64,000 nucleotides of DNA from Muribaculum sp. Lineage in GTDB: Bacteria > Bacteroidota > Bacteroidia > Bacteroidales > Muribaculaceae. Every line of letters begins with the position of its first letter. Positions within the stretch are counted from its first letter, which is position 1. Position numbers and translations under genes: made by a program. The stretch lies in the NCBI GenBank assembly GCA_009775095.1, contig VSOZ01000017.1:1-64000 (forward strand), read 5' to 3'. The notes beneath the pieces are model-generated. The model made no database searches, was not told the DNA's origin, and saw only the letters and a program-made list of their open reading frames with translations. This document shows positions 43,356-51,965 of this stretch, piece after piece.

Positions 43356-44039
43356 ATGAAATCATTACGCAACCTATTCATTTCACTTTGCACGATTACC
43401 GCGGTATCGATTCTCGTTACAGGCTGCAACGACTCCAAGAGCTATGCCGACCTGCTCCGCGATGAGACCAAAGCCATAAACAACTACCTTGCCGACCAAA
43501 AAGTCATCAACGAAGTCCCTGACGACTCCGTATTCATAACGCGCTTTGAAATTGCGGAACAGATGCTTCAGCAGCAATCTGTAAGCCCGAGTTCGCCCGA
43601 CTATGATACAAAACTTGGCGAAGCACTTCAATATCTCGAAGAGCATCCGGGTGAAGACGCTCCCTACTACCGTATGGACGGCGACGGCAATGTATACATG
43701 AGGGTCATCAATAACGGCAACATGGACAAACGTCCCAAAGTCAATGATCTCGTGTATCTTCGATTTACTCGCTATAATCTCAGCTATTACAAAAACAAGA
43801 CTCTACCTTCAGGTGACGGCAATGCCGAAGACGTGTCGATAAGCGAGTCAATACGCTATCAGAATTTCTCGTCAACCAACACATCGGCTTGGGGCGAAGG
43901 CATACAGGCGCCTCTCGGCTACTTGGGCTACAACTGTGAGGTGCAGATAGTCATACGGTCACAGGCCGGACGCTCCGACGAAATAGCTGTGGTAATACCC
44001 TACATGTACACCATACGCTACTATAAGAGCCAGATTTAA
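43356..44039 (+). CDS. DUF4827 family lipoprotein
   Basis: 227 residues. Lipoprotein signal TAVSILVTGC (Cys24). It matches my memory of DUF4827, a Bacteroidales lipoprotein family with an FKBP-like C-terminal half; here KVNDLVYLRFTRYNLSYY (~128-145) and AWGEGIQAPLGYLGYNCEVQIVI (~177-199) follow the FKBP strand pattern. Whether it has prolyl isomerase activity is unknown. It lies between nrnA and glmM with short spacers (30 bp each). Confidence 0.8.
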   Translation: MKSLRNLFISLCTITAVSILVTGCNDSKSYADLLRDETKAINNYLADQKVINEVPDDSVFITRFEIAEQMLQQQSVSPSSPDYDTKLGEALQYLEEHPGEDAPYYRMDGDGNVYMRVINNGNMDKRPKVNDLVYLRFTRYNLSYYKNKTLPSGDGNAEDVSISESIRYQNFSSTNTSAWGEGIQAPLGYLGYNCEVQIVIRSQAGRSDEIAVVIPYMYTIRYYKSQI

Positions 44040-44069
44040 CGATAATAAAAACAATAACATAGCATCATC

Positions 44070-45455
44070 ATGTCACTCATAAAATCCATATCAGGTATAC
44101 GCGGCACCATAGGCGGTGCTGCCGGAGAAGGTCTTAGCCCGGTGGACGTAGTGAAGTTCACCGCCGCATATGCCCACTTTATAGGCAAGAACACCGACAC
44201 AAAATCGCGCACGATAGTAGTAGGCCGTGATGCCCGCATATCGGGTCCCATGGTCAGCAAACTTGTGGAAGCCACCCTTACCGGCATGGGGTTTGACGTG
44301 ATAAACATAGGTTTGGCCTCAACCCCCACCACAGAGATAGCCGTGGTTATGGAGAAGGCATGCGGCGGCATCATCATAACCGCATCGCACAATCCAAAAC
44401 AATGGAATGCCCTGAAGCTGCTCAACAGCGACGGAGAATTTCTTAACGACGCACAGGGCAAGGAGGTGCTGCGCATAGCCGAAAACGACGAATACACATT
44501 TGCCGACGTGGACTCGCTCGGACATGTGTACATCAACGACACATACAACCGCAAGCACATCGACGCCGTTCTCGCCCTTGATCTCGTAGACACCGAGGCC
44601 ATAGCCAAAGCTGACTTTACCGTAGCCGTCGACGCCGTGAACTCCGTAGGCGGTGTAGTGATACCTCAACTGCTCCGCGCACTCGGTGTAAAGAACATAA
44701 TTGAACTCAACTGTGAGGCAACCGGACACTTTGCCCATACTCCCGAGCCTATCCCGGAAAATCTCACCCAGATATCGGACATGATGCGCGACGGAAAGGC
44801 CGACGTGGGCTTCGTGGTTGACCCCGACGTAGACCGGTTGGCAATAGTAATGGAAAACGGCGATATGTTTGTCGAAGAATACACACTAGTAGCCATAGCC
44901 GACTATGTGCTCGGCCACACGCCCGGCTCCACGGTGTCAAATCTCAGCTCGTCGCGAGCACTACGTGACGTGACCGCAGCCCACGGATGCAGCTACACGG
45001 CCGCCGCTGTAGGCGAGGTCAACGTAGTCACCAAAATGAAAGAGACCGGAGCAGTGATAGGCGGCGAAGGCAATGGCGGAGTCATATATCCGGCATCGCA
45101 CTACGGCCGCGACGCATTGGTGGGAGTAGCGCTGTTTCTGACACTACTCGCCAAGAGCGGCAAGAAAGTGAGCGAGTTGAAAGCCGGCTATCCCGCATAT
45201 GCAATAGCCAAAAACAAGATTGAGCTGACTCCCGACATAGACGTCGACGCCATACTCGAAGCCGTCAAGGAGCGTTATTCGTCAGAGAAGATTACCGACA
45301 TCGACGGCGTGAAGATAGACTTCCCCGACTGCTGGGTGCACCTGCGCAAGTCCAATACGGAGCCTATAATACGCATATACTCCGAAGCGCCCACCATAGA
45401 GCAGGCAAACGCTCTTGCACAAGACATAAAAGCGGTCATAGCCTCGCTTTCATAA
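44070..45455 (+). CDS. glmM: Phosphoglucosamine mutase (alpha-D-phosphohexomutase)
   Basis: 461 residues, four-domain phosphohexomutase. The active-site Ser is in ITASHNPKQWNALKLL (~101-116), the metal loop is DPDVDRLAIV (~251-260), the sugar-binding loop is GGEGNGGVIYP (~331-341), and the phosphate-binding loop is RKSNTEPIIRIYSEAP (~426-441). GlmM converts glucosamine-6-phosphate to glucosamine-1-phosphate for UDP-GlcNAc; a phosphomannomutase/phosphoglucomutase role cannot be excluded from motifs alone. Last gene of the operon. Confidence 0.9.
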   Translation: MSLIKSISGIRGTIGGAAGEGLSPVDVVKFTAAYAHFIGKNTDTKSRTIVVGRDARISGPMVSKLVEATLTGMGFDVINIGLASTPTTEIAVVMEKACGGIIITASHNPKQWNALKLLNSDGEFLNDAQGKEVLRIAENDEYTFADVDSLGHVYINDTYNRKHIDAVLALDLVDTEAIAKADFTVAVDAVNSVGGVVIPQLLRALGVKNIIELNCEATGHFAHTPEPIPENLTQISDMMRDGKADVGFVVDPDVDRLAIVMENGDMFVEEYTLVAIADYVLGHTPGSTVSNLSSSRALRDVTAAHGCSYTAAAVGEVNVVTKMKETGAVIGGEGNGGVIYPASHYGRDALVGVALFLTLLAKSGKKVSELKAGYPAYAIAKNKIELTPDIDVDAILEAVKERYSSEKITDIDGVKIDFPDCWVHLRKSNTEPIIRIYSEAPTIEQANALAQDIKAVIASLS

Positions 45456-45530
45456 GCATTTTTTAACAGCCCGACAAAGGGATGTTAATATTCGGTTACA
45501 GGGGAAACATTTTGCATCGCCGGCAGGTTA

Positions 45531-45553
45531 TTAAGGTGATTTTATCAACTTAA
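45531..45553. repeat. 23-bp imperfect palindrome before the YtxH-like gene
   Basis: TTAAGGTGAT-TTT-ATCAACTTAA has one mismatch between its arms and sits 15 bp before ATG 45569. A possible operator or RBS-masking hairpin. Confidence 0.4.
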
Positions 45554-45568
45554 TAATACGTTTTAATT

Positions 45569-45793
45569 ATGAAATGCAGTACTCAAACCTTTTTCATAGG
45601 ACTCGTATTGGGAGCCCTTACAGGAATGTATGCCGAGAGATATTCACGCACAACAATGCGAGGACGTAAGATAAGAAGAGACGTGGACCGTACGATACGT
45701 GATATTTACGGAAATGTAGAGCAACAGATCGGCCGACTTCGCGAAAAAGCCCATCATACCGTAGAAGAGGCAAAAGATCTTGTTGAGAAATAG
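45569..45793 (+). CDS. YtxH-like small membrane-anchored protein
   Basis: 74 residues. One N-terminal hydrophobic segment (QTFFIGLVLGALTGMYA) followed by an Arg/Lys-rich, amphipathic helix (RRDVDRTIRDIYGNVEQQIGRLREKAHHTVEEAKDLVE), the layout of YtxH-type stress proteins. It is single and bordered by a hairpin terminator. Many relatives are induced by general stress; no direct sign of that here except the palindrome upstream. Confidence 0.7.
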   Translation: MKCSTQTFFIGLVLGALTGMYAERYSRTTMRGRKIRRDVDRTIRDIYGNVEQQIGRLREKAHHTVEEAKDLVEK

Positions 45794-45818
45794 ACATAAA
45801 TCCTATTATATCAATTCA

Positions 45819-45851
45819 AGAGAGGTTGAGTCAGACAGGCTCAACCTCTCT
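45819..45851 (+). terminator. Hairpin after the YtxH-like gene
   Basis: AGAGAGGTTGAG and CTCAACCTCTCT form a perfect 12-bp stem with a 9-nt loop. A T-run is missing, so it may end transcription weakly or protect the 3' end. Confidence 0.55.
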
Positions 45852-45882
45852 GTCATATAACCTCCATCCCTAAAACGCTTAA

Positions 45883-46237
45883 ATGCTGGCCGAATCGTCA
45901 AAAATAGAGGTTACATCATGGATACGTCCCGGCAAAGTAGCATGGGACTGGTGGAACTAATGGGGACTGAACGACGTGCCCTTTAAAGCGGGTATAAATA
46001 CAGAAACCAAAATTATTGCAGGAGAACTAGGAAAATATATCGTAACCCTACGTCGCAGATTTTCTTCCGGAAGACGCAATATACAAAGCGACAATAATAA
46101 CCGACGGACCTAATGCAGACAAACAGGCCTCCGATTATTTGCTGGAAACATCCTCTGTGAAAAACAGCACCGTGCTTGATTTACCGTTGGCATACGGAGG
46201 CGGATTCGTAATACGCATTGAACCACAGCCGAAGTAA
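45883..46237 (+). pseudogene. Decayed GH97 glycoside hydrolase
   Basis: Frame one from ATG 45883 reads LAESSKIEVTSWIRPGKVAWDWWN, then TAA (45955), then WGLNDVPFKAGINTET, the start of the GH97 (SusB-like) catalytic barrel. After a large internal deletion and a +1 frame change near 46052 it continues as the GH97 C-terminal sandwich: DFLPEDAIYKATIITDGPN, YGGGFVIRIEP and a TAA at 46235. Intact GH97 enzymes are about 650-700 residues. The N-terminal domain and most of the barrel are gone. The ancestral enzyme probably was an alpha-glucosidase or alpha-galactosidase. Confidence 0.82.
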
Positions 46238-46352
46238 TGAACGATTACTGCTCCTACTTTGACGTAATTGTAATCTTTAATTCAAAATATAACCCCTAAA
46301 TTTGCGATAATAATAATAATAATAATAATAATTACCATCATTTTACCATGCG
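46238..46352 (+). promoter_or_regulatory. GH127 promoter with trinucleotide repeat in the leader
   Basis: TAAATTTG at 46297-46304 is a -7 box; a poor TTTA stands near -33. It is followed by a (ATA)8-AT tract at 46307-46332 within the predicted 5' leader, 20 bp before the ATG. Confidence 0.5.
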
Positions 46353-48758
46353 ATGAAAAAAAGTATTCTAACTTTATTGCTATTGACTGCCGCCACGACA
46401 GGACATGCCGACTCTCCGAAACAAGCCCACGGCTATCCCATTGACCCGGTACCGTTTACTTCGGTCAAGGTTACCGACAACTTCTGGGGACAGCGGCTTA
46501 AAGCAAGTCGTGAAGTCACAATACCGCTCGCATTCTCCAAGTGCGAGGAAACAGGCCGTTATCTCAATTTTATAAATGCCGCTCACCCGAGCGACACAAT
46601 AAAGGTAGGCGGATTATCATTTGACGATACCGACGTATATAAGACAATCGAGGGTGCGAGCTATCTTCTGCAGACCTATCCCGACAAAAAGCTCGAGAAG
46701 TATATCGACAGCGTGCTTGTAATCGTGGCCGCCGCGCAGGAACCCGACGGATATCTCTACACAAGCCGCACGATGAATCCGAAGCATCCCCACCAATGGG
46801 CAGGTTCGCACCGATGGGAAAAAGTAGAGGAACTAAGCCATGAGTTTTACAACCTCGGCCACATGGTGGAGGGAGCCATAGCACACTATCAGGCTACCGG
46901 TAAACGCAACTTTCTCGACATAGCCATAAAATATGCCGATTGTGTATGTCGAGAAATCGGCGACAAGCCCGGACAGCTCACACTCGTACCGGGCCACCAG
47001 ATAGCGGAAATGGCCCTTGCCAAACTGTATCTCGTCACCGGCGACAGAAAATATCTCGACCAAGCCAAATTCTTTCTTGACTATCGCGGACGCACATCGC
47101 GTCGCGATGCCTACAGTCAGGCCCATAAACCGGTCACGGAGCAGGACGAAGCCGTCGGACATGCCGTCAGAGCGGCGTATATGTACGCAGGTATGGCTGA
47201 TGTGGCGGCTCTGACGGGCGACTCCGCCTACATACGGGCCATTGACAGAATATGGGACAACATCGTAGGCAGAAAATACTACATAACCGGAGGTATAGGC
47301 GCCACAAGCAACGGCGAAGCCTTCGGAGCCAACTACGAGCTGCCCAACATGTCGGCATACTGCGAGACATGTGCCGCTATAGGAAACGTGTATGTCAACC
47401 ATCGCCTGTTTTTACTACACGGCGACTCTAAGTACTACGACGTACTTGAACGCAGTCTTTACAATGGACTCATATCGGGTGTATCGCTTGACGGAGGCGG
47501 CTTCTTCTACCCCAATCCGCTTGAGTCGGCAGGTCAGCATCAACGTCAGCCGTGGTTTGGCTGTGCATGTTGTCCGTCCAACATATGTCGCTTCATTCCC
47601 TCGCTTCCCGGCTACATATATGCAGTCAAAGACCGCGACGTGTATGTCAACCTGTTTATGTCAAACACCGCTCGTCTCGATGTGGCGGGCAAGCAGGTCA
47701 ATCTAAGTCAGAGCACAACATATCCGTGGAACGGCGATATCAATATAACCGTCGACCGCAACAAGGCCGGCCGATTCACGATGATGCTGCGCATACCGGG
47801 CTGGGTACGCAATCAGCCCGTGCCGAGCGACCTTTACAAATACAATGACAACAAACGTCCCGTGTACCGGGTGAAAGTAAACGGTGAGAGCGTAGACGGG
47901 GAGTTACGGAACGGCTATCTCGGTATCGACCGCAACTGGAAGAAAGGCGATCGAGTGGAGATACACTTCGACATGGAGCCCCGTACCGTGAAAGCCGACA
48001 GCAGGGTTGAGGCCGACCGCGGACGCATAGCCGTGGAGCGCGGTCCTATAGTATACTGCGCCGAGTGGCCCGACAACGACTTCGACGTGCTCGCGATGCT
48101 TGTAAACCGGCATCCCGATTTTAAAGTCGAAGAAGCGCCCGAAACACTTTATGGCATCGACAAACTCGTGACCGACGCGCAGGTACTGAAATACGACGCC
48201 GAGGGACGCCTTGCCGCCGATGACGTAAGGCTGACACTCATACCTTACTACGCATGGGCACATCGCGGTCCCGGCAAGATGGCCGTATGGCTTCCGCAGG
48301 ATGTAAAAGCAGCAACCCCGCTACTTCCGCCCACACTCGCAGCAAGCGGCAAGCTGAGTGCATCGCGCCCGTCACCATCATTAAGCGCGGTCAACGACCG
48401 TCTTCTGCCCAAGGACGAAAACGACCGTTCACTCCCCTACTACCATTGGTGGCCGGCTAAAAACACCACCGAGTGGATTATGTACGAGTTTCCCGAAGCA
48501 AAAGAAGTGCGAGGCACTACCGTATACTGGTACGACGATGCCCCATGGGGAGGATGCCGTGTGCCTGACAGCTGGCGCATTCTGTACCGCGACGCCAACG
48601 GAGAGTGGCAACCGGTGGATGGCGCCGACAGCTATGGCACGGCAAAGGGTATCGGAAATACGGTAGCCTTCAGCCCGGTCAAGACCTCGGCCGTAAAACT
48701 CGAAGTAGTACAGCCAGCCGACAATTCATCAGGTGTATTTGAATGGGAACTTTATTAG
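46353..48758 (+). CDS. GH127 beta-L-arabinofuranosidase (DUF1680) with C-terminal sandwich domain
   Basis: 801 residues with signal peptide ILTLLLLTAATTGHA. The alpha/alpha-barrel (residues ~30-440) carries the zinc-thiolate site of GH127: Glu338 and Cys340 in SAYCETC, then Cys406/Cys407 in FGCACCPSN. Glu338 and Cys340 have the same numbers as in the Bifidobacterium HypBA1 enzyme, where the first Cys of the CC pair is the nucleophile. Residues ~690-801 (WIMYEFPEAKEVRGTTVYWYDD, WRILYRDANGEW) form an F5/8-type beta-sandwich. It should act in the periplasm on beta-L-arabinofuranosides from plant hydroxyproline-rich glycoproteins. Confidence 0.92.
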   Translation: MKKSILTLLLLTAATTGHADSPKQAHGYPIDPVPFTSVKVTDNFWGQRLKASREVTIPLAFSKCEETGRYLNFINAAHPSDTIKVGGLSFDDTDVYKTIEGASYLLQTYPDKKLEKYIDSVLVIVAAAQEPDGYLYTSRTMNPKHPHQWAGSHRWEKVEELSHEFYNLGHMVEGAIAHYQATGKRNFLDIAIKYADCVCREIGDKPGQLTLVPGHQIAEMALAKLYLVTGDRKYLDQAKFFLDYRGRTSRRDAYSQAHKPVTEQDEAVGHAVRAAYMYAGMADVAALTGDSAYIRAIDRIWDNIVGRKYYITGGIGATSNGEAFGANYELPNMSAYCETCAAIGNVYVNHRLFLLHGDSKYYDVLERSLYNGLISGVSLDGGGFFYPNPLESAGQHQRQPWFGCACCPSNICRFIPSLPGYIYAVKDRDVYVNLFMSNTARLDVAGKQVNLSQSTTYPWNGDINITVDRNKAGRFTMMLRIPGWVRNQPVPSDLYKYNDNKRPVYRVKVNGESVDGELRNGYLGIDRNWKKGDRVEIHFDMEPRTVKADSRVEADRGRIAVERGPIVYCAEWPDNDFDVLAMLVNRHPDFKVEEAPETLYGIDKLVTDAQVLKYDAEGRLAADDVRLTLIPYYAWAHRGPGKMAVWLPQDVKAATPLLPPTLAASGKLSASRPSPSLSAVNDRLLPKDENDRSLPYYHWWPAKNTTEWIMYEFPEAKEVRGTTVYWYDDAPWGGCRVPDSWRILYRDANGEWQPVDGADSYGTAKGIGNTVAFSPVKTSAVKLEVVQPADNSSGVFEWELY

Positions 48759-48823
48759 ACCCTCCATGGTGTTTAAACGGCTTATTAACCTCACGGGCAG
48801 AATAATTGTCACATAATGCCCAT

Positions 48824-48858
48824 AAACCTCACATGATTTTTGTCGTGTGAGGTTTTTT
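48824..48858 (+). terminator. Intrinsic terminator of the GH127 gene
   Basis: AACCTCACA (48825-48833) pairs with TGTGAGGTT (48846-48854), followed by TTTTTT. Confidence 0.85.
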
Positions 48859-48891
48859 ACTTAATTTTATGCTTTAATTTTCAAGCTTGTC

Positions 48892-49599
48892 ATGAAAAAA
48901 GTATCATTCTCAATCTTGGGCATTCTGTTTACACTATGCGTTTATGCACATTGCCCGGCAAAAGTATCAATACTCGGAGACTCATATTCGACATTTCAGA
49001 ACCATGTTGTTCCCGACACAAACTATGTATGGTATTTTGCCGATGCCAACGAACCCGACCGTACCGACGTAGCCACCGTAGATGATACATGGTGGATGCG
49101 CTTCATAAAGCGCAACGGACTGCAACTCGAACAAAACAATTCATTTTCGGGAGCTACCGTGTGCAATCTCGGATATGACGGAGCCGACTTCAGCGACCGC
49201 GCCTTTATCAGACGCATGGACAAGCTCGGCAATCCCGACCTCATACTGGTATTTGGCGCTACCAACGACTGCTGGGCCAAAGTTCCGCTCGGCAAGAAAG
49301 GCTCCGATGACTTGTATACTTTCATTCCGGCCATGGACAAAATGCTTCGCGAGCTTCCCGCGCTTTATCCCGACGCCCGAATAGTATTTATGCTCAACGA
49401 CGAGATACAAGGCGATATGCGCAAGGCCATAATAGGCTTGTGCGACGACAACAACATCAAGTGCCTACAACTCCGGAACATATCGAAGCGTCAGGGCCAC
49501 CCCGACAAGGCCGGTATGCAGCAGATCAGCGATCAGCTTACCGACTTTCTCAGCGCCGGCTGCTGCAACCGTAAATGCCACAAGCACGACAACAAATAA
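48892..49599 (+). CDS. SGNH/GDSL-family hydrolase
   Basis: 235 residues with signal peptide FSILGILFTLCVYAHC (or a lipoprotein signal). Block I is ILGDSYSTF with nucleophile Ser (~29), block III is VFGATNDCWA (~118), and block V is GHPDKAGMQQ with the catalytic His (~200). Such enzymes are esterases, often sugar acetyl-esterases. It is placed after the GH127 gene but behind its own terminator, so a joint role in arabinoside breakdown is only plausible. The Cys-rich tail (CCNRKCHKHDNK) is unusual. Confidence 0.85.
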   Translation: MKKVSFSILGILFTLCVYAHCPAKVSILGDSYSTFQNHVVPDTNYVWYFADANEPDRTDVATVDDTWWMRFIKRNGLQLEQNNSFSGATVCNLGYDGADFSDRAFIRRMDKLGNPDLILVFGATNDCWAKVPLGKKGSDDLYTFIPAMDKMLRELPALYPDARIVFMLNDEIQGDMRKAIIGLCDDNNIKCLQLRNISKRQGHPDKAGMQQISDQLTDFLSAGCCNRKCHKHDNK

Positions 49600-49620
49600 A
49601 AATCATATATTGTCCGTATT

Positions 49621-50364
49621 ATGAAAAAGACTCTTATAATTATGGCGGCGCTCATAACCATGTGCGTTAGCGCGTCGCAGGCTCAGTCAATTGTAATGTT
49701 TGACAAAGGACATCCGTCAAAAGTCATACAGATAGGCGTACGTGCCGGCTTCAACACCTCCAATCTGGCAACCAATTACGACAAGGCGTTTCCGGAAATC
49801 ACATGGAACCATACCCAATGGCGTCAAGGCCTGACACTCGGAGCTGTTGTAGACATAAATCTACGCAACTTCTTCTCCATACAGTCGGGGCTGTTTTACA
49901 AATCGCGCGGCAATGACTTCCACTACCTTGTAAACGACAATGAAAACCTTGTAGCACTTGACGGAAAGTGGCGCGGCAACTACTTTGAGATACCGCTCTT
50001 GGCCTCGTTGCGTCTCGGTGTGTTTGAACTCGCCCAGTTGCAGATTGACCTCGGTCCGTACTTCGCGACAGGTTTCGGCGGTAAAGTACGATATGACGTG
50101 TTTGAAACCGATACGCAGGACCCGTTGAAACCGGAAATCTCCCGTAAAAGCGTCAAGGCCGACTACTTCGGCGACAAAGGCATGGTACAGCGCTATGACT
50201 GGGGTCTTAAAACCGGCGTAGGTCTGCTTCTGCTGCAGCACTACTATCTCGGCGTACACTTCAACTACAGCTGCCGCAACGTACTCAAAGAGCTTGACGG
50301 TGCAACAAAACGGCCCAACGGCCACAACAAGGCTTGGACCTTCACCCTCGGCTACAACTTCTAA
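49621..50364 (+). CDS. Outer-membrane beta-barrel protein (PorT/OMP_b-brl_2 type)
   Basis: 247 residues with signal peptide LIIMAALITMCVSASQAQ. The mature part is a series of amphipathic strands (IGVRAGFNTSNL, LGAVVDINLRNFFSIQSGLFYKSRG-like, FEIPLLASLRLG, YLGVHFNYSCRN) ending in aromatic FTLGYNF, the terminal strand signal. It matches the small eight-stranded barrel proteins common in Bacteroidetes. Starts 21 bp after the SGNH gene and is probably co-transcribed. Function unknown. Confidence 0.82.
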   Translation: MKKTLIIMAALITMCVSASQAQSIVMFDKGHPSKVIQIGVRAGFNTSNLATNYDKAFPEITWNHTQWRQGLTLGAVVDINLRNFFSIQSGLFYKSRGNDFHYLVNDNENLVALDGKWRGNYFEIPLLASLRLGVFELAQLQIDLGPYFATGFGGKVRYDVFETDTQDPLKPEISRKSVKADYFGDKGMVQRYDWGLKTGVGLLLLQHYYLGVHFNYSCRNVLKELDGATKRPNGHNKAWTFTLGYNF

Positions 50365-50443
50365 AACTTACGCTTTATTTCACATGTGTCTATAAGGGGC
50401 GTCTCGCGTCCCCGACACGAAAACTTTATTTGACTTCGATACG

Positions 50444-50482
50444 ACCCCATGAACCGCGCTTCCGCGCCAATCATGGGGTTTT
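50444..50482 (+). terminator. Probable terminator of the SGNH/beta-barrel genes
   Basis: ACCCCATGA (50444-50452) pairs with TCATGGGGT (50471-50479), with inner CGCG/CGCG pairing, followed by TTTTCC. Confidence 0.6.
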
Positions 50483-50656
50483 CCACATATCGTGTCTCCT
50501 ATGCGCCACAATTAACGGCTTAGACGCAAAAAACCGGTTGAAGTGTTGATTATTATGTCAGAAAGTAGGAGCGCCAACAGTACGGCTCCCGCATACCCAA
50601 AGGTAATATAACGGAGTCAAGATAACCACATATCGGAGGGCTATATAGGCCGGAAC

Positions 50657-50686
50657 CGGGCACCGTTGTACTGGTGCCCCTACAAA
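50657..50686 (-). repeat. REP-like palindrome with GTAG head (copy B)
   Basis: On the minus strand TTTGTAGG leads into GGGCACC-N8-GGTGCCC. The head is the same as in copy A at 27904-27930. Confidence 0.45.
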
Positions 50687-50732
50687 CGAGGTTAGCTTTT
50701 AACATTGGCCCGAACCCAATTCGGGGGGGACA

Positions 50733-51965
50733 TTATTGACGCGGCGAGTAGATGAGAGTCGATGAATTGGCCGGAGTGATATAGGTCGATACGGCATTGA
50801 CCACGGCATCCACAGTCACGGTTCTTTGCCTCGGCACGACATCGTTTATGTCCTCGCCTCGCGCCTCACATTGGGCGAGGGCCGACGCAAGATTGGCGTA
50901 CCCGAGTGTGCCGAACATGTGGCTTGCCTCAAAGCGGTTAAGCACACGCTCAAGCTCATGAGCGGAAGGGGGCAACGATACCAGAGACAAGGCGGAGTCC
51001 GTGATAGCCGCCTCGGCCTCTTCAACGCTCACTCCATCACGCAAATGTGCGCTTATAAGTATGAGTCCCGGATCACTTGTACCGGTTATCGAGGCGTCCG
51101 CTTTGGAATAAAGCGTTGTACCCATAAGAAGGTCGCGATAAAAACGCGACGAATAACCGGCCGACAGAAGGTCGGTTATCGTGTCACAAACCGGATATAC
51201 ACTGTCATCGTAGCCCGGCATATGGTAGGCCTTATAGATTACTGTCTGCGGCACGCGGCCGTATACAGTGGCGCGACGCGGTTCTGTCTGCACAGGCTCC
51301 TGCGGATATACATGCGGCGCTATAGCCCGTGCGGTGATCGGACCGAACCACTTCTCCGCCAGCTCCCTTGTGCGTTCAAGCGATATGTTTCCCGTGACGG
51401 CAAGCACGGCGTTGTTTGGCGCGTAATGACGGTAGAAAAAGTCGCGTACGTCAACGGGGCGCACCTTCTCGATATGTGAAAGCTCCTTGCCTATCACCGG
51501 GTAGCGGTAAGGATGAACCTTGTATGCCAGCGCGTTAAGATGATGATGCAGATCGCCGTAAGGCTGGTTAAGACACACCTGCTTGAACTCCTCGCTTACC
51601 ACCTGACGCTGCACTTCGAGCGCCTTGTCATTAAATGCAAGAGCGTTCATACGATCGCTCTCAAGCCAGAACGCAGTCTCCACGTTATGAGCCGGCACGA
51701 TGTCATAAAAGTTGGTGAAGTCGCAGTTGGTCCAAGCGTTGTTGGTGCCTCCGGCCGCTTCGAGAGCCTTGTCAAACTCCGGAATGTTTTCCGACCCGCC
51801 AAACATCAGGTGCTCAAACAGATGGGCTATGCCGGTAAGCTCCGGCGACTCGTCACGGCTGCCCACATTATATAATAAGTTTAGTGCCACCATTGCAGTG
51901 GCACTATCCTGATTGTGTATTACCTTTAACCCGTTGGACAGGGTGAAGCGGTTGACCGGAATCAT
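50733..51965 (-). CDS. M16-family metallopeptidase (insulinase-like)
   Basis: 410 residues, a single M16B unit of normal length. The inverted zinc motif HxxEH is HLFEH at residues 48-52 (His48, Glu51, His52), and the third zinc ligand is a Glu in the RQVVSEEFKQ helix near residue 128. GGTNNAWTNCDFTNFYD follows the usual pattern. No signal peptide is visible. The stop of the upstream cyclophilin gene overlaps its ATG, so both are co-translated. Substrates of such lone units are usually peptides. Confidence 0.93.
   Translation of the reverse strand: MIPVNRFTLSNGLKVIHNQDSATAMVALNLLYNVGSRDESPELTGIAHLFEHLMFGGSENIPEFDKALEAAGGTNNAWTNCDFTNFYDIVPAHNVETAFWLESDRMNALAFNDKALEVQRQVVSEEFKQVCLNQPYGDLHHHLNALAYKVHPYRYPVIGKELSHIEKVRPVDVRDFFYRHYAPNNAVLAVTGNISLERTRELAEKWFGPITARAIAPHVYPQEPVQTEPRRATVYGRVPQTVIYKAYHMPGYDDSVYPVCDTITDLLSAGYSSRFYRDLLMGTTLYSKADASITGTSDPGLILISAHLRDGVSVEEAEAAITDSALSLVSLPPSAHELERVLNRFEASHMFGTLGYANLASALAQCEARGEDINDVVPRQRTVTVDAVVNAVSTYITPANSSTLIYSPRQ

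Larger units (their letters stand above)
50365..50732. other. Intergenic stretch of inverted repeats (no gene)
   Basis: This 368-bp gap between the beta-barrel gene and the convergent M16 peptidase has no believable open frame. It holds nested inverted repeats at 50414-50496, a terminator-like hairpin at 50444-50482, a GTAG-headed palindrome at 50657-50686 and CCCGAA-N5-TTCGGG at 50709-50725. Confidence 0.6.

Noticed and set aside
46307..46332. Trinucleotide tract as a frameshifting phase switch
   Set aside because: It is upstream of the start codon and its unit is three bases, so it cannot switch the reading frame.
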